DNA of 41,082 bases, from assembly GCA_003427395.1 (NCBI GenBank), contig BFEA01000350.1:1529255-1570336 (forward strand), in the 5' to 3' direction. This DNA is from Chara braunii. Lineage: Eukaryota; Streptophyta; Charophyceae; Charales; Characeae. A program made the translations under genes and the position numbers. Of this stretch, positions 9,206-20,789 are shown piece by piece. Below the pieces are notes generated by a model. The model ran no database searches. It saw nothing but the letters and a program-made list of their open reading frames with translations, and was not told the origin of the DNA. Each line of letters starts with the position of its first letter. The stretch's first letter is position 1.

Positions 9206-10709
9206 AACCGGCGAGGCCCGACAACCAACTGCTTCATTCGACATTTGGTGTTGTCGGACCACGCGGTATTGAGAAAGGCGAGGCCACAGGGGAGGGTTGA
9301 ATCCGGACGCAAGGCATGTCAGGTGCATATAGGTGGGAAGGGAGGATAGGCGTTGAAAGCACCAAAAAGAGGATGGAGGAAAAGGTAGACCAAGGAGTCT
9401 CGGAGGTATAAATCAAGAAGGAGCGTCCGACCATCCATTAGGGCCTAAGGTAAGCCATGCGGGAGCGCTGTCTCAGCATTGTGTATGCCCGGGGGTCGAA
9501 GCGGGATAATGACGCCGAGGCAGGGAAAGTGACGATGTGAGAAAATGAGCCTGGCATGGATCTGCGCCGGATACGTGCGGGGAAGGATGCGAAGTGCAGA
9601 GAGAGCATGGCGGTGCTAAGGACGAGGGGAAGGAAGTATCAATAGCCAGGCAATAGAGAAGGAGATGAGAACGAACCTGAATCGGGGCCGCGTCGAGGTT
9701 CATGTGCAAGAAGGCGGTGAGGAAGAAGCCAGTGCAGAGAGAGAGTGGGCAGTGCCAAGACAGCCGACGGGCACTAGCACCGTAGAAAAGGGGGGGGGGG
9801 TAAAGTAACGGAGCGCTGCAGGGGGACGGACGCTGAAACAACAGGGAGATAGCGCGGGTGTGAATCTGACCCGAAGACCGCGCTAGGTACAGACGGGTTA
9901 TGGCAAAAGCAGGCAGGGCTTGGTCAGAAAAGGCGTAACACACTCGATTCTTAATGGAACCAAGCGGGGTCAGAGTGGAGATTGAGAGTTTTAGGCCGGA
10001 CGAAATAGATTAGGAGGTTAGTTTTCGGAGAAAGTCAGTAGATTAGGAGGTTGGTGGGAGAGGGGGTGCGCCGAGATATGGCGGACGGAGCTATGTTGAA
10101 AAGGGGAAGGGCGGAAGTTTTAGTTACTCGGTGGTTTCCCAACCATTTCTAACGATCTAAGTAGGATTTTGAGTTTTTTTGGATGGGCGACTTAGATGCT
10201 GGGGTCAAATCGGAGTAAGAAAATTAATGTAGGAGGGATTAACAAGAAGGTGGGTCGCGCAAAGGAAACGGGGTGTGCAAATGATGGAGGAGCATGGAAA
10301 CGAAGATTCCACTCGTTTCTCAAAGGAAATCGAGTGGAAGAAAGTAATACAGCGAAGTTTTTTTTAGTATCGTGAATCGATTGGCAGAGTAAGTCTGGGT
10401 AGCGGGGGCTATCTCGACCGAACTGTCGGTGCGGATGGAACCGGACGGCGAGCTGTGACGCCGTTTTGCAAAGTGTGTATTTGCCCCCGTAATGAACGGG
10501 GGACTCATATCTGCTGGTTGTTCTGATACAAATGAAGGGCTTGAGGAGATGAGGGGATAGCGGAGAGATAGAGGATCACGAATAAGGAGAAGTGGAGGAA
10601 CCAAAGATGGAAAGGGAGACTTTTGCCAGCCGGGTTGAGACTTACCTTTTGACTAGCGCGTTGATCATCCTTGTTGGTAAAAGCATCCGTTCCCTACCTT
10701 TTTGTTCGC

Positions 10710-10931
10710 ATGACTAAGAGGGCGAGCGAATCTTCCCACTTTGGTGGGGAGGATTCCGTTTTATTTTATGTATTAATAGGCTGCCTAGGGGATATATGCG
10801 AAATGGTGCAGGCTCATCGCTTGACCAGCGACCCATTCGTCATTGAGCAAAAGAAGTATCAAGGCAGAGCAGACTACGTACTGCTGAGTGAGATAGCGGG
10901 GGATCAAGTTGGAGCCCCGACTACTAATTGA
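10710..10931 (+). CDS. 73-codon LTR ORF (copy 1), unrecognised
   Basis: ATG 10710 to TGA 10931. The corresponding ORF in the other LTR (40300-40521) is intact with the same length. The peptide has a basic/Ser start (MTKRASESSHFGGED), a hydrophobic stretch (VLFYVLIGCLGDIC) and a polar C-terminus. By eye about eight base differences separate the copies, and most change the residue, so there is no sign of purifying selection. It may be a chance ORF kept open by low divergence. Confidence 0.2.
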   Translation: MTKRASESSHFGGEDSVLFYVLIGCLGDICEMVQAHRLTSDPFVIEQKKYQGRADYVLLSEIAGDQVGAPTTN

Positions 10932-11296
10932 AGCCTAACTGGTCCAACTGAACCAAGCAGTTGAGCAAGTGAAAGTGGTGTCAGTAGTAAGTTTGGGGAA
11001 CTGGAGAGGCAAACTGTGGTAGTTCGAGGAGGTTGCCCGTACTTTGACATGGGAGTTGGTCTCCGGACCGGGGCGTCTTCTCCAAGGCAAGGAAGCCATA
11101 CTCAGATTGCAGTCTCTGTTGAACTTGGGTTTCTGCTAAAGTTTTGATAAAGCACAACTCTGAGGGATCATGCCCCCTGTAGGGCATTGCTGAGGGTTGT
11201 GTTTCAGCGGTTATTACAACCATTTTTGAAAACCGTCGTTGACAACATTTTGTTGTATTCCTACTGTGCGACACTGCAGAGACTGTAGTTGGAAAG

Positions 11297-11735
11297 TTAC
11301 CTGCTGTTGTAACAACATACTACAATGTTGTGACCATTGCCTGTACTGAGGACCATCGGTGTACGTGGCTGCTAATAACTGTTGCTGCTAGCTACACGAA
11401 CTGCGGCAGTGCCTACGTACTGTGTGTAAGGATGCTGTCTGCTGCCGATAGTACACGGCATACCGCCGTGGGTTCTTGCTGATTTGTTTTGAAGTTGTTG
11501 CTGCTGCTGCGGACTGTGTACAGATCGCTGTTGCAGGGCGCTGTAAACTGAACCCGGACAGCTGGTGTTACTAAAAGCCGACCGACGTATGTTGCTATGC
11601 TGCTGCTAATATTTACTGCTGACCACCACAGAATGCTGCGTCCAGTCCCGAACTAGCGAAAGCCACTACAACTGGCGACTGCTGCTGTTACTATTTGACT
11701 CCCCGTTGAATGTCGTTGTTGCGCTTATGGACTGC
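11297..11735 (+). other. TGC/GTT-triplet-rich LTR segment, no gene
   Basis: A gene-free stretch with repeated TGCTGCTG and GTTGTTGC tracts. The same composition resumes on the other side of element D at 22461-22720, which supports these two segments having been contiguous before D inserted. Confidence 0.5.
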
Positions 11736-11740
11736 TACGA
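11736..11740. other. Target-site duplication TACGA, left copy
   Basis: TACGA lies directly left of the TGTGTCGG terminus of element D. The identical TACGA follows its other terminus at 22456-22460. A 5-bp duplication is usual for LTR retrotransposon integration. Confidence 0.85.
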
Positions 11741-12091
11741 TGTGTCGGACCCGCCGGGATGGCGGTCCGACAGGATGGAGACGAAGGGTGGACGAAGGAG
11801 GAGACAGAGATGAAGCTGGAAGGGGCAGCGCAACTCCGACGCAGACTCAACACGCACGTACTCCAATATCTGCAAAAGTGAAGAATGACGAAAAACAGAC
11901 AAGTGCTGGGGTATACCCCCAGCGGACTGACTGACTGGACTGGACTGGGCTGGTACCGACAGTGGTACCGGGCAGGACTAGAACAACACACGACCTGTGG
12001 GGTCAGGTCACGGCCTGGTCCCACTGGCCGAACTGGGCAAGTAGCCCAATAGGCCCTGGCTGTAGACCAGGGCAGATGAAGGCCCGCTGCA
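11741..12091 (-). repeat. 3' LTR of element D
   Basis: 351 bp, pairing with 22125-22455 (331 bp). Termini on the - strand are TGCAGC...CCGACACA. By eye about 14 substitutions separate the pair, plus a 20-bp extra segment here near 11995-12015 (CTGTGGGGTCAGGTCACGG region). Contains a GACTG/GGACT short repeat at about 11927-11951. I see no polypurine tract on the - strand immediately before it (12092 onward), which is unusual. Confidence 0.9.
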
Positions 12092-13018
12092 TGATCCGCA
12101 AACCTGTAATGGATTGCAAGAGCCATAAACACGCTATCCGCAAAAGCAGCGAAACTCTGCAATAAAGAAAGCTGAGAAATCTAGGATGCGGAGTCCATGT
12201 GATGCATCCTAAGCTACATAATGTCAAAAGAAAAGTAAATGTCTGGTATCCATATCCTAGCTAACAACAAACAATGAACTGTAGTATGATACAATCCTAA
12301 AGTTCTGGGGGCATTGACCTTAGTGCTGAAAGGAAAAGGGCAATATGTCACAAGATAATGTCATGTCGCTGAACCACTAAGAGTGGGATGGTCTCAAAGG
12401 GGGTGAATGCAGAATAAGAATCGAAACTCCTAAGGGCAGTCACATATGAAGGTGGGATAGGTCATCAGGCTTAAGGTGGGAGAGTGGTAGCGAAACAAAA
12501 CCAATGACCCTAACATATAGACCATCAAGGCGGGTAATGCGCGACAAAAGGGTGACACTATGCAGGGTCGATCATGAAAAGGGGGGAGCCTGGAATAGGG
12601 TGGAGCTATGCCGAACTGGAGGCATGCAATAGCTGGCGCTAGGGTGATGAGGGAAGTGGATGAGGGAAACATGCACACCACTCACCGACTGGGAGAGAGA
12701 GCTAGATCTGGAAGCAAGAAAGCCAAGATAACGCTACGGTTCCAATGCCTATGCGATACCAAGGGAGAGCCAAGCTCAAAGAGACCCAGCTAAGTGAGAA
12801 CCATCATGCGATAGAGGCAAGGGAGTATACAGGGTAGGGTGGTGACGTGAAGTAGTCATGTCCAAAGTAGCTGAAGTCGTCGAAGTGGTCGATGACATGG
12901 ATGAAGTAGCAGTCGAGTCGATGTCGAAGTAGCCGCAAAATGCTGACATCCTGGAGAAGAGCTGATGATGGAGTACTTGCTGGTGTGAGTCGGTGGGGAA
13001 AGATAGAGGATAAGAGTG
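12092..13018 (-). other. Element D 3' untranslated region, no gene
   Basis: Lies between the integrase stop and the 3' LTR. No coding sequence I can support in either strand; moderately GA-rich on the + strand, so CT-rich in element orientation. Confidence 0.6.
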
Positions 13019-14434
13019 TCAGTCATCGTAACGCGAAGGGCGACAATGAGTGCTCTGTGGACACTCGGAGACGACCGTCTGTGGCTGAGGAACGGCCTCA
13101 GAGGGAGTGGGCTTATCCTCAGCAACCTCCTCAGCCAGAGGAGGAGGAAGAGGGTCAGTCGGCTGAGTAGAAGCAGATGTCTCAGCACGACGAGCACGAT
13201 CATATGCACTCACCAACATCCTGGCGTGCTGCAAGTGCTCGAGGGGTTCCCAAGTAGCCTCCTCATCAGGGTAGCCCTTCCAACGCACAAGGTACTCGAT
13301 GCGTGGAGGGATATCATCGGTAACTTGACGTGACACAATGTCGGAAACAACGAACTCCTCGTGGTCGTCCACCATGATAGGTGGAGGGCGCTCATAAGGG
13401 CGTTCGACGAAGCACTCGGACGGTCTGCGATAAGGACGCAGCAAGGTGACGTGGTAAACATCGTGTACGCGAGCCTGTCGAAAGTAATCATGTAGCTTCA
13501 CACGGAAGCTGACCGGACTAGCGGCAGTATCAGAACCGACGGCCTGAAGGATGCGGCATGGACCGAAGAAACGACGCCTGAACTTGCGAAGCGTATCTGC
13601 TTCGAGCTGTAAGTGGCGTGCGTCGACGAGCACATCATCACCGACTTTGAATGGATGATTCATTTGTGATCGGTTCGCTCGTGCGGCCATGCGAGTCTGG
13701 GAGTCGGCTAAACTCTCGTGTGCGCGCTTCATAATCGCCGCCATGTGGGCGATCCAGTCGTCAAGCGCAGGGCAACGAGTGTCTGGGCACAACCGCGATG
13801 ATCGTAGAAAATCCGCGGGTACGCGAGGATGGTAGACGAGGTCGCAATAGAATGGCGACATCCCCGTGGCTGGCGAAACAGCGTGGTTGTATGCAATCTC
13901 CGCATGGGCTAAGTGTAAGTCCCACTGCTGATCATCCCTAACAAACTTTCGGAGGATATTACCGAAAGTTTTATTGGTGACCTCAGTCTGACCATCCATC
14001 TGAGGGTGGTAAGACGATGAGAAGTGGAGCTGGGATTCGTACACCTCGTATAGGCGTCGCCAGAATGTGCTGGTAAAGCGCGGGTCACGGTCGGAGATGA
14101 TGCTCTGAGGTAAGCCGTGATCTCTCACGACTCGGTCGAAGACGATGTCGGCGACCTCACGAGCGCTAATGCGATAGCGGCATGGGACAAAACGTGCACG
14201 CTTTGTGAAGTGATCGACGACGACCAAGATAGCATCATGACCGCGCTCAGTGGGTGGGCGGAGGGGACCAATGAAATCCATCGAGATGGACTGCCAACGA
14301 CCCTCAGCTATGGGTAGGGCTGAAGTCACCCATATGGAAGGTGGTTCGCACTGTTCACCTCCTGGCAGGTAGGACACTCCTAGATATAGGCTTTGACAAA
14401 GTCCCTGGACTTCGGCCAGACGTATAGGCGGCAA
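13019..14434 (-). pseudogene. pol: Element D integrase core, C-terminal domain and chromodomain
   Basis: A 471-codon frame. The DDE core is D53 (SMDFIGPL), D115 (IISDRDPRF) and E151 (QMDGQTEVTN), with exactly 35 residues between the last two, as in retroviral integrases. The C-terminal domain has KVGDDVLVDARHL and FRVKLHDYFR-HDVYHVTLLRPY. A chromodomain (VSDIVSRQV...EYLVRWKGY..EEATWEPLEHL, residues ~370-415) follows. Chromodomains of this type are known to steer chromovirus integration towards particular chromatin. The first ~35 codons of this ORF are out of the true frame: a frameshift near 14320-14330 separates it from the zinc-binding part (CPTC, frame of the preceding entry). The core itself is open and looks the best-preserved part of D. 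Confidence 0.9.
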
Positions 14435-15507
14435 ACACGAGCCAACGTCTTATGGAAACCCATATGACCGGCAACTGCCTGGTCATGGAACTCTGCTACA
14501 GCCTGGACGCGGAGCTGTCCGGTGGAGGGAACGCAGATACGTGGTTCTAACTGACCAGATCTGCCATGCCAGTACACAAGGCCGTTCTCCCCGAGGGAGT
14601 AGGAAGGAACGGTCTTGCCACTCCGCAGTGTCGNGTGGATGACGCGATAATCGGGGCAGTGGCGGTACTGAGTGCGATACGCGTCGATCACCGACTNATC
14701 AANANTGGNGATGGAGATGGCAGCAAGATGGATGGGTTCCTGATTGTGATCAGGATGGCGGGACAAGGCATCGACGACACGGTTCGTTTCACCCTTGATG
14801 GGCTGAGTGGTGAAACTNAACTCGGATAAGTCACGCCACCAGCGTGCCTGTCGAGGGGAAAGCTTAGGCTTCGTGAGAAAAACCTTGACAATTTGAGTTG
14901 TTCGTGCGCACCGTGAAGGGTGCCCCGTGCAGATAATGACGCCAATGTCGGGAAACATAAACTACTGCGAGAACCTCACGTTCATCGACAGTGTAGTTTA
15001 TCTCGGCAGGCAGTAGCTGACGGGAGTAGAAAGCGATCGGGCAATCCCCAGCACGAGCCTCGACAGTCCCATCCTCCGCGATGGTCAGGGAGTAAGTAAC
15101 AGGAGCCTCAGAAGGACCGTGGAGGGAAGTGGTGGGAGAGTAGGCGTCAGTCGAGAAACAGTGTCAGCAGGAGGGGGGGGGAAAGGAGGAACATGGGGGT
15201 AAGGTGAATCTGGAGGAGAGGGAAACACCTGAGAAAGGACAGCTCCTACTGCAAAGTCTGATGCATCGGTGGTGACGATAAAGGGACGAGCAAAATCAGG
15301 GAGGCGAAGAACCGGCGCACAAGTCATCGCCTTCTTGAGGGCGCGGAAGGCGTCCTCGCAGAGGGGTGTCCAAAACCACGGCGGGTTCTTTCGGAGGAGG
15401 GTGGAGGTAAGGACGTAGGAATACCTAGCGTATCCCTGGATAAAATTACTATAGTAGCTGGTGAGGCCTAGGAAGCTGCGAAGCTGCTTGGCAGATGTGG
15501 GGACGGG
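14380..15507 (-). pseudogene. pol: Element D RNase H and integrase zinc-binding region
   Basis: In element orientation: the RT connection (SAKQLRSFLGLTSYY-type) after a stop at 15508, RNase H start (IVTTDASDFAVGAVLSQ), an inserted Pro/Ser-rich stretch with frameshift near 15150-15100, RNase H middle (FYSRQLLPAEINYTVDEREV), a frameshift near 14950, the RNase H end (VVDALSRHPDHNQ), and the integrase His/Cys domain (EFHDQAVAGHMGFHKT ... ECPTCQE). A TAG at 14380-14382 splits the His pair from the Cys pair. Six ambiguous bases (N at 14634, 14697, 14703, 14705, 14709, 14818) show weak assembly here, so some lesions may be sequencing errors. Confidence 0.8.
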
Positions 15508-16290
15508 TCACTCTGCAATAGCAGTGATCTTCGCGTCGTCCATGTGGAAACCCTGGTCAGACACATGGTGTCCTAGGAAGTCCACTTTGCGCTGGGCAAA
15601 GCGGCACTTACTGAGCTTGGCATAGAAGTCATTCTTGCGTAAGCGCTGTAGGACATCGCGGAGGTGTCTGATATAGTCTTCTAAGGTACGACTGTAGACC
15701 AAGATATCGTTCAGGTATACGAGAACGTATTCCTCAAGGATGTCCCTGAAGATATCGTTCATCGCCGTCTGGAAGGTGGCGGGTGCATTGGTGAGGCCGA
15801 ATGGCATCACCGTCAACTCGTAGTGGCCAAAGCGTGATCGGAAGGCGGTCTTCGGTTGATCTTCTGTGACAACGGGGATCTGGTGGTAACCGCTACGAAG
15901 ATCGATCTTCGTGAAGAAGCGGTTGTCTGCCAGACGGTCAAACAGCTCATCCGCGCTGGGCATATGATAACTGTTCTTAACCGTGTAACGGTTAAGGCCG
16001 CGGTAGTCGATGCAGAGGCGGAAAGTTCCGTCCACTTTGCGAGCAAAGATGACAGGTGCACCCCAAGGGGAGTTACTGGGTTTGATGAAACCCAGTCGAA
16101 GGAGCTCCTCAAGCTGACGCTTGAGTTCCGTCGCCTTTGGAATCGAGAGTCAGTATGGTGCCTGATGGTGAACACGATAGTCAGGCACGAACTGGATAAA
16201 ATGCTCAATACTGCGCATCGGGGGAATCCCGCTGTATGAGAAATACGGGGGAAAGACGTCGCGGTACTCTCGAATCAGGTCGCGAATGAC
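15508..16290 (-). pseudogene. pol: Element D reverse transcriptase
   Basis: RT blocks in order: [89 protein letters not shown]. The catalytic motif, normally YxDD, reads Y-L-N-D (residues 107-110 of the frame from 16035; AAC codon at 15711-15709). The first metal-binding Asp of the pair is lost, consistent with one G-to-A change. A TGA sits just upstream of the fingers near 16153, and TGA 15508-15510 replaces the usual Trp. This copy could not encode working RT. Confidence 0.9.
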
Positions 16291-16295
16291 GGGCT

Positions 16296-17444
16296 CTAAG
16301 TCTGCCGTGAACCGTGTGAGTTCCTCAGCATCTGCGTCGGCACGAGACGTATGTGTGACTCGACAGTTGACGACTCAGGGACCTGGGACGTGGAGGGGGT
16401 ATCCGCAGGCTGACGGGTGGACGTAGAGATGGGAGCCGCGAAGATGGAGGAAGGGTCAGGGGGATTGGGCTCCAGAGATATGAGCTCAACCTCGGGAGAG
16501 AGTGGATCATATCGAAGAAGATCCATGACGTTCACTGAGTAAAATGTGATGTCCTCTTGTCGTATGAAGTGAGCAAACTGACGAGGGGAGGTGAACGCGA
16601 TGTCGGGGTGGGACCCTGAGGGACGAGGGTCCTGGGGAGGTAGGTCGGGAGGGGTGTCGTCCGTGGTTCCAATAAACGGAACGCGATGGGTTTGACCACA
16701 CTTCATTTTGAGGACGAGTGTCTCGGTCGCCCATTCAGCTTCTGTGCCACGGAACCGGCGAGACCTGGGAGTGCCAAGGATAAAGTCGTACCCAGTCTCC
16801 AGCACGTCAAAGTATGCGGAGGAATGGTAGCGCCTAGGCGTCTAGGTACTATCCGATGGCTGGAGGGTGAGGGAGAAGTGGAGGTCGGGGACCGTCTGAT
16901 CGAAGAAGCGATGCGTCTTGTTATCTCCGAGGGTAACGGAGATAGGAGAGTGAGACCCCGAGGTAGCTAGGCGAGCTTCCTCAACCACGCGAGGGTGAAC
17001 GAAATCTCCCTGCGAGCCAGAGTCCCATAAAGCGCGCTACACCCTCGTAGATGTCCCTAGGCGAATAGGGATGATGGGTAGGGTGCGATCAGGGTCAGAG
17101 AGCAAGGTGAGAAGACGATGCAGAACGTTGATGTGTCTCGTGAGGCGCTCCTGACGAGCCTGGAGAATGCTCAAGTCCAGGAGAGATGACACAACGTCAT
17201 CACGAGTTGCCAGTTGAGCGCTACAACGGGCTGTGCGAATGGCGCGACGCGTCGGAAGTCTCGGGGGAGAAGCGCTAGATGCGTCAGTCTGCTGGGAGGC
17301 AGATGGTACCTCGACAGACGATGGGGCGGAGAGAACTGCGTCTGTCGTGTCCTGAGGGTCCTCTGGTGGGGTCGCCAAAGGGGCAAACCGNGACTCGGTG
17401 GTCGGGAAGCCGGCTACGTGCGAGGCCTCATGGGCACAGTGCAC
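16296..17444 (-). pseudogene. pol: Element D aspartic protease and linker
   Basis: The frame is -1 relative to gag, the usual gag-pol relation. After a Ser/Thr-rich lead (17444-17040) and a TAG at 17039-17037, the protease active site reads ALWDSGSQGDFVHPR with D-S-G at 17024-17016. The frame continues with SPISVTLGDNKTHRF, a second stop near 16842, then FDVLETGYDFILGTP (the flap and ILG motif typical of this protease), ending TAG 16298-16296. A frameshift then leads into RT. The known role is cleavage of the polyprotein. One ambiguous base lies at 17391. Confidence 0.8.
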
Positions 17445-17518
17445 CGTGGCTAGGTGGATGAGGCTGGCCGGGCGGGGCCGGGGGGGGACTGAGATCGACG
17501 CTGCCGAGAGATGTCAGC

Positions 17519-19513
17519 TTAGTGCCGATCGAGGGCGGTATGGTATGGGCACCGTGAGGAGGTGTGTCCATCTAGGCGGCAACGAAGGCAACCGCGCCTG
17601 GCCTCGAGGGCGGCATGCTCCTCAGGGGATAAAGCTCCACGAGGAGGGACATAACCCTGCGGGAGGTCTATCTGAGGAACCGTGGGTGTGCGGGCGCCAG
17701 CCTGTGCAACTCGACTACGAGCACGACCCATAGCAGACATGGCCATCAGCAAGCACTCGGCCACCGGAACAGTGTCGCCATCCAAGTGATACTGGATGAC
17801 GTCTCGTAGCTCGATGTCCTCAGAGGCGTCCCCAAGGGTAGGGTCACACTCGGCCGAGGCATCCTCGCCGTACTCCAGAGAACTGTAGAGCTGAAAGAAT
17901 GACGCTCCAGGTCGGGCTGATCGACGAAACCGACCAGCGAGGGAGGATCGACCGCGAGTAGCATCACGTGACTGGGTGGCGGCAGTGGTGGATCGCGAAG
18001 AAGATGGGGTGTCGGAGAAGCGATTCCGCATCTTCTGGTACTGTCGAGCGGCCTCGTAGGCTTGCTCGGCGGAGGCGAAGCTCTGTCGCCAAAGCTCGAT
18101 ACGGTAGTCAGTCGGAAGACTGACTACGAACCTGTTGGTCAGAAGGACCTCAGGTAGGAGTGCCTCATCGCAAATGAGGCGGGCGTCCTGGAACACTCTG
18201 ATGTGACGCTCAAGATCGGAGGGTGCGGAGGACCCCCGCCACTGCGTCTGGGTGACCCGATCTAGGGCGTCGGTCGCATCGTGGAGGGTTCCGTAGCGGT
18301 CGTGGAGGAACGTGGTGAAATCCGCGAGAGTGGGCGCCTCACCTGCACGAGTGCGATGGGTATAATAGATCTCCCAAGCGGAGAACGCACTGCCTCGCAA
18401 TTTAGTTGCGAGGGCGGAACACCACAAGTCCTGACTAGTGTTAGTCAGTGTCAGCGCGCGTGTGGCAACCTGTAACCAGTGCGACACATGCATCGTACCA
18501 TCGTAGTCGGGTATGTCCGACAGACGCACGAGGGTGGAACCGGAGAGGGGTTGATGAGTCTGCACTGCGGCGGCAAATGTCGGAGCTGGTGCAAAGGTAG
18601 AACTGGAGGCTGGCTGTGAGTCGGGGCCGCTGGTGGAAGGTCCAGCAGGCGTGGAGGTAACGACCGCAATCGACTGTGACGGAGTAGCAAGGTAGGCGGG
18701 TAGAGGGGGGGGAGTCGGTCGAGGAAAGCGAGCCGGCAAGACAGTGGTGGGAGGGACGGTATAAGAAGAAGAAGGGTGCGCAGCCTGTGGAGGGTGAGGC
18801 TGTCTAAGGGAGAGAATCTCCGCCTGGAGCTGCGCCACAGTGGCTTGTAGGGTAGCCACTTGCTGGGTGTGCGGGGTCGGGGGTGGAGGAGGCGGAGGGA
18901 GTGCCCTAGCAGGGAGAGAAAGAACTTCGGGCCGAAGTACCGTAAATGGTGCAGGAAGCTGCGATGCAGCACCGGGGTGGGTAGATGAGACTGCCTGGCC
19001 CGATGTCGGTATCTGGGCGACAGCACATCCGGCAGTGGCCGAAGCGGCAGGGGCGACGGGGGCGGCGGCGGCAGCCAATGCCTGTACCGCAACAGACGGT
19101 GTGGTCTAGGCGGCAGCAACACTCACCACTGGGGCGGGGGAGTGCTGGGCCTGACCCGTAGATGAGGATGAACCGCCACGTCTCTGTCTCTGGTGTCGTG
19201 GAGAGCCAGACTTCGAGCTGGTAGGCGATGGGGTATGAGAGCGGTGGGGGGACCGATGAGGGGAACCCTTGAGGCGGTGAACTTCAAGGGCGAGCGCATT
19301 AACTTGCGTCTCCAGGGGTGCAAGCGCAAGCGCATCGAGTCGTGCTTGCAGAGGTGCAAGGAGGGACGCAAGAACAGCGCGAAGGTCTGTGGGGTCCACA
19401 CCATGCTGACCCTGGATCGTGGGGTGGGTGGACGCCTGGGAGATGGATGGCGCCGCAACGATCTCCTCCACTGTAGCCATGTCCGTGGATGATGGAGGAA
19501 GAGAGGTAGACAT
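17519..19513 (-). pseudogene. gag: Element D gag polyprotein
   Basis: One frame of 664 codons from ATG 19513 to TAA 17519, interrupted only by TAG at 19108-19106 (codon 136). Order: a coiled-coil-like Leu/Ala segment (LASLLAPLQARLDALAL, codons ~45-65), Ser/His/Pro-rich linker, Ala/Pro-rich low complexity, the retrotransposon capsid domain (IPDYDGTMHVSHWLQVATRAL ... FTTFLHDRYGTLHD ... LPTDYRIELWRQ), and a C-terminal zinc knuckle C-X2-C-X4-H-X4-C (CLRCRLDGHTSSRC). Gag forms the cytoplasmic virus-like particle and binds element RNA. With one nonsense change it is close to intact. Confidence 0.9.
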
Positions 19514-19724
19514 GGTGGGAGGTGGGGGGAGATATGGGTTGTGGTATGGGAACAGAGGACCACCGGTGAGAGGGAGAGGACAACGGGAGCGGAGTGGGTA
19601 ATCGTGGGTCGGCTCGCCCCGTGACCAACGGGTCGCGCGTGAGATGGTGGCGCGAATTTGGTCTAGGGGAGAGGAGCCGTTCGGGTCCAGGGTGCCCGAC
19701 GGGAGGAGGTGGGAGAGTAGGGGG

Positions 19725-19792
19725 GGTTAGGGAAACCCTAAACCCTAGAAAAACCCTAAGGAAACCCTAACCGAAGTTTAGGTGGTTAGGGG
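19725..19792 (-). repeat. Interstitial plant telomere-type motifs
   Basis: Several AAACCCTA/CCCTAA units (GGAAACCCTAAACCCTAG, AAACCCTAAGGAAACCCTAA) with GTTAGGG at one side and GGTTAGG at the other. In element orientation these read TTAGGGTTT. The same octamer is known as the telo-box in plant 5' leaders and promoters. It lies ~230 bp upstream of the gag ATG of element D. Confidence 0.75.
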
Positions 19793-19966
19793 AAGGTGGC
19801 GGCGACCTAATCAATAAAAGAAAATAATAAATATGGAGGGAAGGGAGAATAGAGTAAACAATGGATTTTCGAGATAAAAATAAAATAAATAAATAAATAA
19901 AAATAAATAAATAAATAAAATATAAAATTTGAGGAGAGAAAGAATATTTATTTTTTTGGAATTTTC

Positions 19967-20271
19967 GGCAGCATTTTCCCACCTCGCATGGGGTCAAAAA
20001 TGTGCCAAGAGTAAGGAAAGTGCAAGAGGGACACACTAACTTTCAAAATGCCGCAAATTAAAAAAAAAAAAAAAAAAGTAAATAAATAAATAAATAAATA
20101 AGGCGGTGGAAGAGAGTGAAGAGAAGCTAAGTTTTGGATTTTTTTTTCAAAAATTTTGGCAGCATTTCGTTACCCCCATGGGGTCGAAGTGTGCCGTCAA
20201 GAAAAAGACTAAGTAGAATGGAAAAATTTGGCCAGCGCTTCGCTACCCCCAAGGGGTCAAAATGTGCGCTG
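19967..20271 (-). repeat. Three related hairpins in D leader
   Basis: Copies at 19967-20006, 20158-20195 and 20230-20271 share a form GGC(C)AGC-ttTC...CCCC-(A)TGGGGTC-AA-TGTGC-. The arms pair imperfectly (GGCAGCATTTCG with CGAAGTGTGCC in the second copy) and CCCC/GGGG forms the tip. Confidence 0.65.
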
Positions 20272-20789
20272 ACAACAAAGAAAGACTGAGTCCTAGCAAG
20301 ATATAGAGGTGCCGCAGAAAATTTCGAATTAAAAAAAAATAATAATAAAAATAAAAAATAAAAATAAAAAAAATCAGAAAATAAGAAAAGAGGCAGGGAA
20401 TAAGATGATTCAGATTTTTGGAGAAAAAGAAATTTTACATCAAAGAGAAAAAGAAAAGAAGAAAAAAACAAAAAAATTCGGAGTTGGGTGTGGGGGGTGG
20501 AAAAGTGATGAAGAAAGAGGGAAAGAAGTGAGAAGAGAATGAAAATGTAAGGTGGGGGAGATGATGGGGTTGTAGGTGGGGGGGGAAGGAGGAGAAGAGG
20601 GTGGTGAAATGGGAGGGAAGGATATGAAAAAGATGGAGAAGAGTAAATGAGATTCATGAGAAATGGTGAGTGGGGAGGAGAGGAGAGAAAAAGGTTGTGG
20701 AAGATAGGTGGAGAGGGAGGTAGGAGTAGAGAGTAATGGTGTGAGGGAGAAAAAGTGATTAGATGATGGGGAAAAAAAGAGAAAAGAGG

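Larger units (their letters stand above)
8065..11740 (+). repeat. 5' LTR of element B, left part
   Basis: Begins TGTCGGCGCGAATACCC immediately after A's coding sequence and includes a palindrome ATACCCTT-AC-AAGGGTAT. Bases 8065-11296 match 37659-40886 with a few percent substitutions and a net 4-base length difference. Contents: a 34-codon ORF (8342), a TA-rich patch (about 8808-8870), a U6 snRNA segment (9138) with a hairpin after it (9218-9257), a G10 run near 9790, and a 73-codon ORF (10710). Bases 11297-11740 are rich in TGC/GTT triplets and end at the TACGA target duplication of element D. No host gene is seen. Confidence 0.65.

Noticed and set aside
9473-9943. 156-codon open frame on the - strand in the LTR
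   Set aside because: The matching region of the other LTR has the frame broken and shorter, with changes and indels not respecting codons. Likely chance.
8065-11296. The 3.2-kb direct repeat as an independent transposon or segmental duplication
   Set aside because: Possible, but its left edge coincides with the start of an element flanking gag-pol in LTR positions. The right limit of the match is set only by the D-family insertion at 40887, so the true repeat is longer. The LTR reading explains more.
12856-13333. Open frames on the + strand over the D integrase C-terminus
   Set aside because: Antisense shadows of the integrase and chromodomain frame.
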